Shown: piece by piece, positions 1 to 5,143 of the stretch
How positions within the stretch are numbered: position 1 is the first letter of the stretch
Layout of the letters: every line of letters starts with the position of its first letter
Notes under the pieces: generated by a model
Told to the model about the DNA's origin: nothing
What the model saw: the letters and a program-made list of their open reading frames with translations, nothing else
Database searches by the model: none
Made by a program: the position numbers and the translations under genes
Source: Chloroflexota bacterium
Lineage (GTDB): Bacteria > Chloroflexota > Chloroflexia > Thermomicrobiales > UBA6265
Assembly: GCA_023392645.1 (NCBI GenBank)
Contig: JAEVYR010000345.1
Coordinates: 1 to 5,271 of the forward strand
Reading direction: 5' to 3'
DNA: 5,271 bases

Positions 1-17
1 CCTCACGCTCGACCGGA

Positions 18-1334
18 TCAGCCGTTCAGCAGCCGATCCAGCTCCTTCTGCACCGATGCCTCCGCGGTCGCCAGGGCGTCGGCGGCTTCGGCCTCGCCGC
101 GGCCGATGCTGGTGACGGCGTCGGTAAGGGCGGTGCCCATCACGCCGGTCCAGAGCGGATTCGGCACCACGCCATACTCGTTGAGGTTTTTCACCACTGT
201 CGAGGCGGGCGGATCCTGCAGCGGCTCGGCCGACGCGGCGGCGTCGGTGCGCGGCGGCACGTGGAAGCCGTAACCGAGGTTCCAGTCCTGCTGGATTTCG
301 GTGTTGTCGATCCACAGCCACTTCACGAGCGCCTTGGCGGCATCGAGGTTCTTGCTCTTGCCGCCGACGCACTCGCCCCAGCCGCCCCAGAAGGTCGATG
401 GGTTGCCCTCATCATCCGACTTCGGCCACGGCAGCACGTCGAAGTTCTCGACGCCGACCTCCTTGATGATCTGCGGCATCGCCCAGAGCCCGGTCCACTG
501 CATCGCGGTGAGCTTCTGGATGAAGGCCGACGGGTCCCAGTAGTCGGTCGGCGAGCCGATCAGCAGGGCGTCGCTGTCGTTGAGGTCCTTCAGCTTGGTG
601 TAGGCCGCGGCGGCGCGCTCGGTGTTGAAGGCGGGCGCGGTGCCGTCCTCGTTGAGGAAATCGCCGCCGGCCGACCACAGCAGCGGGCCGAGCAGGGCGC
701 CGATGCCGCCGTCGTTGCCGACGAAGAGGCCCTTCTGCCGGCCGGTGTTGAGCGTCTTGGCGGCCTCGATCAGCGCATCGATCGAATCGGGCGGCTCGAC
801 GCCGGCGTCTTCGAGGATGCTCTTGTGGTAGTAGATGCAGCCGGTGTCGTCGATCATCTTGACCCAGTAGATCTTGCCGTCGATCGTCGCGGCCTTGAGG
901 CTGGTCTGGTTGAAGCCGGCGCGCACCTCGTCGGTGTAGAGATCGTCCAGATCCGCGACCTGGCCCTGCCGGACCTGGTCGAGCGTGACCGAGTTCTGCT
1001 CGAAGACGTCCGGCGCCTCGTCGGTCAGCAGGGCGGCGTTGAGCGCCTGCCCGTAGTCGCCGAGCTGCCAGACGACCTCGATCTCGACGTTGGGGTTCTC
1101 CTCGGTGTATTGCTGCGCGTACTTCTTGACCGCGTCTTCGGTGCCGGCCTCGCCGTACTGATGGTACATCTGCACGAGGCGGATATTGTCCTGCGCGAGC
1201 GTGGCGGGAGCGTGGCCCCAGCCGGCCCAGGCGATGGCGCCACCGGCGAAGAGCATCGACTTGACCACGGAGCGTCGGTCGATGCCGGAGTGAAGCGCGC
1301 GAGCATTGACGGGATCACGAGACAGAACGGTCAT
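18..1334 (-). CDS. Extracellular sugar-type ABC transporter substrate-binding protein (family 1, MalE-like), Tat-exported
   Basis: This 438-residue protein is a typical length for family-1 solute-binding proteins, which capture sugars or oligosaccharides outside the membrane and deliver them to an ABC permease. The N-terminus has a twin-arginine motif (DRRSVVK, R20-R21), a hydrophobic stretch at about 27-39, and a plausible cleavage site after A47 (ATLA/QDN). The mature part shows family hallmarks: a coupled-domain start (IRLVQMYHQYGE), helix AVKKYAQQYTEENPNVEIEVVW, APDVFEQNS near 107-115, IDGKIYWVK near 151-159, a Trp-rich ligand-facing region (FWGGWGE, 315-321), and AAKALVKWLW (332-341). 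I chose the ATG at 1334 because AGAGAGG lies 6 nt upstream at 1341-1347. The in-frame ATG at 1394 would overlap the -10 element and operator. A CebR-like operator precedes the gene, which suggests sugar-induced expression, possibly by cello-oligosaccharides. The substrate itself is inference. Permease genes are expected downstream, outside the window. Confidence 0.93.
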   Translation of the reverse strand: MTVLSRDPVNARALHSGIDRRSVVKSMLFAGGAIAWAGWGHAPATLAQDNIRLVQMYHQYGEAGTEDAVKKYAQQYTEENPNVEIEVVWQLGDYGQALNAALLTDEAPDVFEQNSVTLDQVRQGQVADLDDLYTDEVRAGFNQTSLKAATIDGKIYWVKMIDDTGCIYYHKSILEDAGVEPPDSIDALIEAAKTLNTGRQKGLFVGNDGGIGALLGPLLWSAGGDFLNEDGTAPAFNTERAAAAYTKLKDLNDSDALLIGSPTDYWDPSAFIQKLTAMQWTGLWAMPQIIKEVGVENFDVLPWPKSDDEGNPSTFWGGWGECVGGKSKNLDAAKALVKWLWIDNTEIQQDWNLGYGFHVPPRTDAAASAEPLQDPPASTVVKNLNEYGVVPNPLWTGVMGTALTDAVTSIGRGEAEAADALATAEASVQKELDRLLNG

Positions 1335-1360
1335 GCGTTGCCTCTCTTTTGTTGTCGCAG

Positions 1361-1372
1361 GGGAGCGCTCCC
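1361..1372. promoter_or_regulatory. LacI/CebR-type operator palindrome GGGAGCGCTCCC
   Basis: This is a perfect 12-bp palindrome 26 nt upstream of the substrate-binding protein start and just downstream of its predicted transcription start, where a bound repressor would block elongation. It matches the core of the actinobacterial CebR operator TGGGAGCGCTCCCA at 13 of 14 positions (G instead of T at 1360, A retained at 1373). LacI-family repressors of sugar uptake operons commonly use such sites. No regulator gene is visible, so the cognate repressor and inducer are inferred. Confidence 0.7.
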
Positions 1373-1393
1373 ATGCGTTCGGAAGGTGCCGCA

Positions 1394-1422
1394 ACTGTAG
1401 GTCTATGGCGCGATCGTGTCAA
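1394..1422 (-). promoter_or_regulatory. Sigma70-type promoter of the substrate-binding protein gene
   Basis: On the minus strand a perfect -35 hexamer, TTGACA (1422 to 1417), is followed by a 17-nt spacer and TACAGT (1399 to 1394), a 4/6 match to TATAAT. The predicted start is near 1387. That puts the GGGAGCGCTCCC operator at roughly +15 to +26 and leaves a leader of about 50 nt before the ATG at 1334. Confidence 0.65.
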
Positions 1423-1488
1423 CGGATGCCGCCGGATCGCTCAATCCGACGGCGTGTCGGGGCGGGTATGGCGGCCCGCGCGGCGACG

Positions 1489-2076
1489 TTATCGCTCGCA
1501 AGGCGCGGGTGTGACCCGCTCGGTGGCGAGCTCCCAGCCGGCCGGGAGATCGTCTTCGGTGGGCAGGAGATCCACCAGGTCCGGGCCGGTATCGGCGCGC
1601 TTGCGCGACACCGCCATCGCGACCGTTTCCAGCAGGTCGACGTGGGTGGAGGCATCGCCGTCGCTGGTGGCGATCGTCCACTGGGTGCCGCCATCCCGCA
1701 GCACGGCGATGCCGCCGCAGCGCGGCACCGCCGCCGCGCCTTCGAGGCTGGACCAGGTGACGAAGATGGCCTCCAGGTCGAGCTCGGGCGGCGGCGAGAG
1801 GGTGTCCTGGGCGACGATGTAGAACTCCAGCCCCGCACGCTCGTGGCCCGCCGCGATCACCGGCGCCAAGATCGCTTCTTCCGTGGGCAGCGGCGCGACG
1901 AGCCCGCCCTGGCGACGCACCTCCACGCTCAGGTTGACGCGCCCGGCGCCCGGGGAGGAAGGGCGCTGAAAGGTGCGGGTAGCCGTGCCGCATCGGAGCG
2001 ACGACGATTCGGCGAGGGCGATGGTGGGCATGGTCAGCGCGATCGCGAGCGAAGCGAGCAGGGTGCGGCGGTTCAT
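1489..2076 (-). CDS. Secreted protein of unknown function with Sec signal peptide
   Basis: I do not recognise a named family for this 195-residue protein. It starts with a classic Sec signal peptide: a basic N-region (MNRR), a hydrophobic core at about 5-19, and an A-x-A cleavage site (ALA/ES, after A22). The mature chain of about 173 residues has three cysteines (C29, C120, C193), allowing at most one internal disulfide, and no further membrane segment. Residues 100-155 (hydrophobic strands followed by HVDLLETVAMAVSRK) suggest a small alpha/beta fold. The tail carries LVDLLPTEDDLPAGW (167-181). I recall a similar LLPT-x-x-DLP-x-G-[FWY] signature from other secreted proteins of Thermomicrobia-like bacteria, but this is memory, not a search result. 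The ATG at 2076 has AAGGGA upstream and abuts the signal peptide. An ATG at 2106 has its AGGAG directly against the start codon and is less likely. It is oriented with its neighbours, and no functional link is evident. Confidence 0.72.
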   Translation of the reverse strand: MNRRTLLASLAIALTMPTIALAESSSLRCGTATRTFQRPSSPGAGRVNLSVEVRRQGGLVAPLPTEEAILAPVIAAGHERAGLEFYIVAQDTLSPPPELDLEAIFVTWSSLEGAAAVPRCGGIAVLRDGGTQWTIATSDGDASTHVDLLETVAMAVSRKRADTGPDLVDLLPTEDDLPAGWELATERVTPAPCER

Positions 2077-2232
2077 GGTGGCAGGTCCCTTCACGAGCGA
2101 AGTCATCTCCTGCCAACCATGACGCTGCCGCGACCATTCGGGTTCCCGATGTGTCCTCCCTGACCCACGCTGCTGAGGGCGCGATCCGCGACGTTGCACG
2201 TCGTAGTGAGCCTCTGGCCGGCCGATCCCGCA

Positions 2233-2442
2233 TCAGCCGCGGGAGCGCCGGGAGCGGGTGCCGCCGAAGGTGCCGAGGAAGGGCGATCCGGCGCCGATCA
2301 GGAAGCCGGCGTCGTACCAGTTGCCGGCGCGGGCGACATCGTAGAACGGGAATCGCTCCCACGCGCCGAAGATGTGCGCGATCAGCACGATCCAGGCGGT
2401 GATGCCGTTCCAGAACCCCCAGAGCAGGTCATGCCACCACAT
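2233..2442 (-). CDS. Small Trp-rich membrane protein (69 aa), unknown function
   Basis: This short gene follows the phosphoribosyltransferase/esterase fusion by 17 nt on the same strand. It has a strong ribosome binding site (AGGAGAG, 2451-2457, 8 nt before the ATG at 2442), so translation from here is well supported and a shared operon is likely. The protein opens MWWHDLLWGFWNGITAW and has one clear membrane helix (about 6-26). A middle part follows (AWERFPFYDVARAGNWYDAG, 27-46), then a second weakly hydrophobic stretch (47-60) and a basic tail (TRSRRSRG). It is rich in Trp, Phe and Tyr (five Trp in the first 28 residues). I recall similar short hypothetical proteins containing WNG-x-TAWIVLI and GNWY-x-x-GF motifs in Chloroflexota and actinobacteria. 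None has a function I can name. The basic C-terminus would stay cytoplasmic by the positive-inside rule. Confidence 0.8.
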   Translation of the reverse strand: MWWHDLLWGFWNGITAWIVLIAHIFGAWERFPFYDVARAGNWYDAGFLIGAGSPFLGTFGGTRSRRSRG

Positions 2443-2459
2443 CGTCGATGCTCTCCTCG

Positions 2460-4505
2460 CTACGCCGTGCGGCGGCCGGGGATCGGCTCGCCGGCGAACG
2501 GGTATGTCTCGGGCGCCTCGCCACGATCCCACTCCTCGCTCGGCTCCAGGGGCACCAGCGCCGCTGTTTCGTCCATGTGCAGGATCGCGTGGAACTGGTC
2601 GAGCAGCCATGCGTCGAAATAGTGACTGGCGCGCTCGGTCTCCGGACGGTAGATGACGCCGATCGCGCGTTCCAGCCGGCGCTCGTTCAGGCGGGGGTCA
2701 GCGTCGCGCAGCGGTAGCAGGAAGTCCTCGTGTTCAACGCCATGGAAGAGCGCCTCGTAGCTGCCCGGCAGACCGGGCCGAACCCGCTTGCGCTCGGCCG
2801 GCAGGTCCCAGTTGCTGGCGGCGGTGACGGCGCCGTGATGCGTGGTCTGCCCGACGAGGTAGGTCTCGCCGGCATGGCGCTGGCGGGCGAGCTGACCCAG
2901 GTTGAGCTCACCGGCGGCGCCCATCTGCGTCGCGCGGGCGTCGCCAAGGTGCGAATTGTGCGCCCAGACGACGATTTTCGCCGGTGTCCCGTTGCGGGCG
3001 GTGAGGTGGTCCAGCAGCCGGTCGAGCGTATCGGCCATGTGGCTGTCGCGCAGGTTCCACGACGAGACGCGGCCCCGGAACATCGAGCGGTAGTAGGTCT
3101 CGGCGCTCTTCACCAGCCGCGCGTTCTGCTCGGCCGAGAAGAATGCATCCTCCGCGAGCTGCCCGTCGCGCATGGCGACGTCGGCGGCGCGACGCTGGAG
3201 CTCCAGCAACTGGTTGACCACCTGCTCCTCGCAACCCTCGGCCACGCCGAGGCTCGCGGCGTAGCCATAGGCCTGGGCGTCGTCGGCGAACTGGTCAAAG
3301 CAGGCGTAGCGGTGCCGGGCGCGGTCGGCCGCCACCGGGTCGACGGTGTCGAGATAGTCGATCACCGCGCCGATCGAGGCGTTGAGGCTGTACAGGTCGA
3401 GCCCGTAGAAGCCAGCGCGCCGTTTCGGGTCGGGTGTGGCGTCGTTGTGCCCGCGCAGCCAGGCGATGAAGTCGCGAACGACCGTGTTGCGCCACATCCA
3501 CTGCGGGAAGCGGCGGAAGTCGTCGAGCGCCTCGACCGGCGTGGCGTCGTCGCCGTGGTAGCGGACGTAGCGATTGATGCGGAAGGCATCGGGCCAGTCG
3601 GCCTCGGCGGCGACGGCGTGGAAGCCGCGCTCGTCGATCAGGCGGCGGGTGATGTCGGCGCGGCGCCGGTAGAACTCCTCGGTGCCGTGGCTGGCCTCGC
3701 CGATCAGCACCAGGCGGGCGTCGCCGATCGCGTCGAGCAGGCGGTCATAGTCGGCGTCGTCGCCCGTCAGCGGCGTGGCTTGCCGCGTGATCGCCTCCTG
3801 CAGCGGCGAGGCAGAGGCCGGCGATTCGAGTACCCGCCGCGTCTGTGGCTCCTCGAACGGCGCGTTCGCCCTGGCGAGCAGGTCGCGCACCTCCTGATCG
3901 GTCGTCTGGGCGAAGTCCTCGTACCACAGGCCGAGCGCGTAGAAGTGGTCTGGTGTGGCGCCGCAGACGATGCGGTCGACCTCCGCCTCGAACGAGCGGC
4001 ACACCGACGGAGCCGCGACCGGCACGGCGACGATGATCTCGCGAGGATGCAGCTGCTTCACGGCGCGCACGGCGGCGCGCATGGTGGTGCCGGTGGCCAG
4101 CCCGTCGTCGGCGAGGATGACGGTGCGGCCGTCGACGTCGGGTGGGGGCTGGGTCCCGCGGTAGAGCCGCTCGCGCCGGTGAAGCTCGCGCGTCTCCTGG
4201 GCGATCACGGCGTCGATCGCGCCCTGCCCGATGCCGAGCTCGGTGATGGTGTCGTCGTTGAGGATCGTCACGTCGCCGGTCGCGATCGCGCCCATCGCCA
4301 GCTCTTCGTGACCGGGAACGCCGAGCTTGCGGACGATGTAGGCGTCGAGCGGGGCCTCGAGCGCGCGGGCGATCTCGTAGGCAACGGGGATGCCGCCGCG
4401 CGGCAGGCCGAGAACGATCAGGTCGTCGCGGCCGCGCAGCTCGCGGAGGTCGTCGGCGAGCATCATGCCGGCTTCGCGGCGGTCGTGGAGAGGCAGTTGG
4501 ACCAT
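2460..4505 (-). CDS. Fused phosphoribosyltransferase / erythromycin esterase-family protein
   Basis: This 681-residue protein is two enzymes joined. Residues about 8-215 are a type I phosphoribosyltransferase of the uncharacterised stand-alone kind (COG1926-like): VLGLPRGGIPVAYEIA (31-46), YIVRKLGVPGHEELAMGA (57-73), and the PRPP-binding loop VILADDGLATGTTM (129-142). Residues about 235-655 are an erythromycin-esterase-like domain (COG2312-like): LIGEASHGTEEFYRRRADI (267-285, with E270 and catalytic-type H273), EADW (301-304), GFYGLDLYSL (365-374), and VVWAHNSHLGDA (512-523, H516 and H519). These acid/His positions match those needed for catalysis in EreB/EreC-type esterases. No signal peptide is seen, so it is cytoplasmic. 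The same fusion, of very similar length, is known as Mycobacterium tuberculosis Rv2030c, a DosR dormancy-regulon protein. True macrolide hydrolysis is unproven for these fusions. The ATG at 4505 was chosen because GGAGG (4511-4515) lies 5 nt upstream and homology starts there, although the frame stays open to 4913. Confidence 0.92.
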   Translation of the reverse strand: MVQLPLHDRREAGMMLADDLRELRGRDDLIVLGLPRGGIPVAYEIARALEAPLDAYIVRKLGVPGHEELAMGAIATGDVTILNDDTITELGIGQGAIDAVIAQETRELHRRERLYRGTQPPPDVDGRTVILADDGLATGTTMRAAVRAVKQLHPREIIVAVPVAAPSVCRSFEAEVDRIVCGATPDHFYALGLWYEDFAQTTDQEVRDLLARANAPFEEPQTRRVLESPASASPLQEAITRQATPLTGDDADYDRLLDAIGDARLVLIGEASHGTEEFYRRRADITRRLIDERGFHAVAAEADWPDAFRINRYVRYHGDDATPVEALDDFRRFPQWMWRNTVVRDFIAWLRGHNDATPDPKRRAGFYGLDLYSLNASIGAVIDYLDTVDPVAADRARHRYACFDQFADDAQAYGYAASLGVAEGCEEQVVNQLLELQRRAADVAMRDGQLAEDAFFSAEQNARLVKSAETYYRSMFRGRVSSWNLRDSHMADTLDRLLDHLTARNGTPAKIVVWAHNSHLGDARATQMGAAGELNLGQLARQRHAGETYLVGQTTHHGAVTAASNWDLPAERKRVRPGLPGSYEALFHGVEHEDFLLPLRDADPRLNERRLERAIGVIYRPETERASHYFDAWLLDQFHAILHMDETAALVPLEPSEEWDRGEAPETYPFAGEPIPGRRTA

Positions 4506-4534
4506 GGCAGCCTCCGATGCGGGATGCGTGTTGT

Positions 4535-4549
4535 CGGGAGCGACTCCCG
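4535..4549. repeat. Inverted repeat CGGGAG-CGA-CTCCCG upstream of the fusion gene
   Basis: Six-base perfect arms flank a 3-bp centre. The repeat sits about 20 nt upstream of the GGAGG ribosome binding site of the fusion gene, so it lies in the promoter or 5' leader. It resembles the GGGAGCGCTCCC operator at 1361-1372 with one extra central base. It could be a degenerate LacI-family operator or a small leader hairpin. Confidence 0.4.
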
Positions 4550-4620
4550 CAGAACCCGCGCCACGGATCGCCGTGTCACCGCGCCCGGAACGCGGCCGTG
4601 ATACATATCGCGAAACGATG

Positions 4621-4700
4621 AAATACGTAGGTCGAGCGGATGTCGCCGGTCCGGCGCGGGCGGATGATCGTGCCGTGATCGCCGAGGGCCGGCGATCCGC
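4621..4700 (+). repeat. Duplicated upstream block, copy 1 (AAATACGTAG ... TGATCG-N5-TGATCG)
   Basis: This block aligns without any gap to 4950-5029 (offset 329 bp), with about 57 of 80 positions identical by hand count. The identical islands are AAATACGTAG (4621-4630, containing the palindrome TACGTA), GATGATCGT (4663-4671) and GTGATCGCCGA (4675-4685). The last two include a TGATCG direct repeat spaced 11 bp start to start. It ends about 50 bp before the first leader peptide gene. The pattern of short identical islands at fixed spacing suits a shared promoter or regulator-binding region. Confidence 0.65.
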
Positions 4701-4748
4701 AACGTACGAGGCGGCTTTGGCCGCGACGCGAAAGGAACAGGCGCAATC

Positions 4749-4907
4749 ATGGCTTCCCTGGACACACTGTCGACGGTTGGCACCGAGCTTCACGCCGCGC
4801 AGTTCGAACAGGTCGATGGTGGCCTGATCGCGATCCTGGTGCTCTCCGTGATCAACATTGCCATCTACTCGTATGGCATCGGCACGCTGCAGTGCTCGTG
4901 CAATTGA
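4749..4907 (+). CDS. Double-glycine leader peptide precursor 1 (bacteriocin-like)
   Basis: This is a 52-residue precursor. Residues 1-25 form a leader, M-ASLDTLS-TVGTEL then AAQFEQVDGG, with the acidic/hydrophobic pattern (EL-x5-FE-x-V-x-GG) recognised and cut after Gly-Gly by the C39 peptidase domain of dedicated ABC exporters. The released core (26-52, starting LIAILVLSVINIAIY) is 27 residues, almost entirely hydrophobic over its first 15, and ends in TLQCSCN with two cysteines one residue apart. This resembles class II bacteriocins of the lactobin A/cerein 7B type, but a signalling or other secreted peptide cannot be excluded. AAAGGA (4731-4736) lies 12 nt before the ATG, a little far but usable. 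The leader closely matches that of the peptide at 5144, which makes the reading frame convincing. No exporter, immunity or modification gene lies in the window. Confidence 0.82.
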   Translation: MASLDTLSTVGTELHAAQFEQVDGGLIAILVLSVINIAIYSYGIGTLQCSCN

Positions 4908-5143
4908 CACCATCCCGTCGTATCCGAGAGCGTCACCAATTCACGACCGAAATACGTAGATTCGGCGGATGGCGGGGGGATGGGTTGGGCCGATGATCGT
5001 CTTGTGATCGCCGATGGACGGTGACACCCGAACAGGACGGCGCGCGACACCGCAGCGCAGGCGGCTCGGCCGCGGAGAGCCACCGTAGCACACGGCGCGC
5101 GCCCTGGAACCGGACGTGAACCGGCATGTTCAAAGGAGAACGC
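4908..5143. other. Intergenic region between the two leader peptide genes
   Basis: These 236 bp hold the second copy of the duplicated block (4950-5029), then about 100 bp with no resemblance to the first leader region, then the ribosome binding site AAAGGAG (5132-5138). I see no convincing terminator after the first peptide gene and no further small gene. The minus-strand open frames across this stretch look like chance GC-rich frames. Confidence 0.5.
4950..5029 (+). repeat. Duplicated upstream block, copy 2 (AAATACGTAG ... TGATCG-N5-TGATCG)
   Basis: This is the second copy of the block at 4621-4700, with identical island spacing: AAATACGTAG at 4950-4959, GATGATCGT at 4992-5000 (42 bp from the first island in both copies), and GTGATCGCCGA at 5004-5014 (54 bp in both). 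The distance from block start to ATG differs (194 bp here, 128 bp in copy 1). The block is therefore conserved independently of its spacing to the gene, suggesting each peptide gene has its own copy of a regulated promoter. Confidence 0.65.

Larger units (their letters stand above)
4506..4748. promoter_or_regulatory. Divergent intergenic region between the fusion gene and the first leader peptide gene
   Basis: These 243 bp separate divergent genes and should hold both promoters. Three elements can be seen: the inverted repeat CGGGAG-CGA-CTCCCG (4535-4549), a second short inverted repeat CACGG-ATCG-CCGTG (4562-4575), and a duplicated block beginning at 4621 (listed separately). For the minus-strand gene, a weak promoter could be TACGTA-N16-TATGTA, read on the minus strand from about 4628 to 4601. 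The -10-like part is poor, so I do not call it as a promoter. No convincing sigma70 hexamers were found for the plus-strand gene. Confidence 0.5.

Noticed and set aside
261..1400. 379-codon plus-strand open frame opposite the substrate-binding protein
   Set aside because: It is a mirror frame of a recognised gene, low-complexity (Val/Leu/Gly/Arg) with no supporting motif.
2189..2203. Hairpin CGACG-TTGCA-CGTCG after the Trp-rich protein gene
   Set aside because: It has only a 5-bp stem and no T-run on the relevant strand, too weak to call a terminator.
2348..2360. GGGAATCGCTCCC, resembling the sugar operator
   Set aside because: It lies inside the coding sequence of the Trp-rich protein, has imperfect arms and has no promoter next to it. 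It is probably chance.
1403..2362. 319-codon minus-strand open frame overlapping the secreted protein gene
   Set aside because: It is extremely Arg/Pro/Ala-rich with no start signal. It overlaps a frame with a textbook signal peptide and would also overlap the Trp-rich protein gene.
2730..4601. 623-codon plus-strand open frame opposite the fusion gene
   Set aside because: It is antisense to a clearly homologous protein. The composition is Val/Ala/Gly/Arg/Asp-rich with no domain signature, as expected from codon bias in GC-rich DNA.
4506..4913. N-terminal extension of the fusion protein up to 4913
   Set aside because: The extension runs through the divergent regulatory region and antisense to leader peptide 1. 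The GGAGG-preceded ATG at 4505 matches the family's N-terminus.
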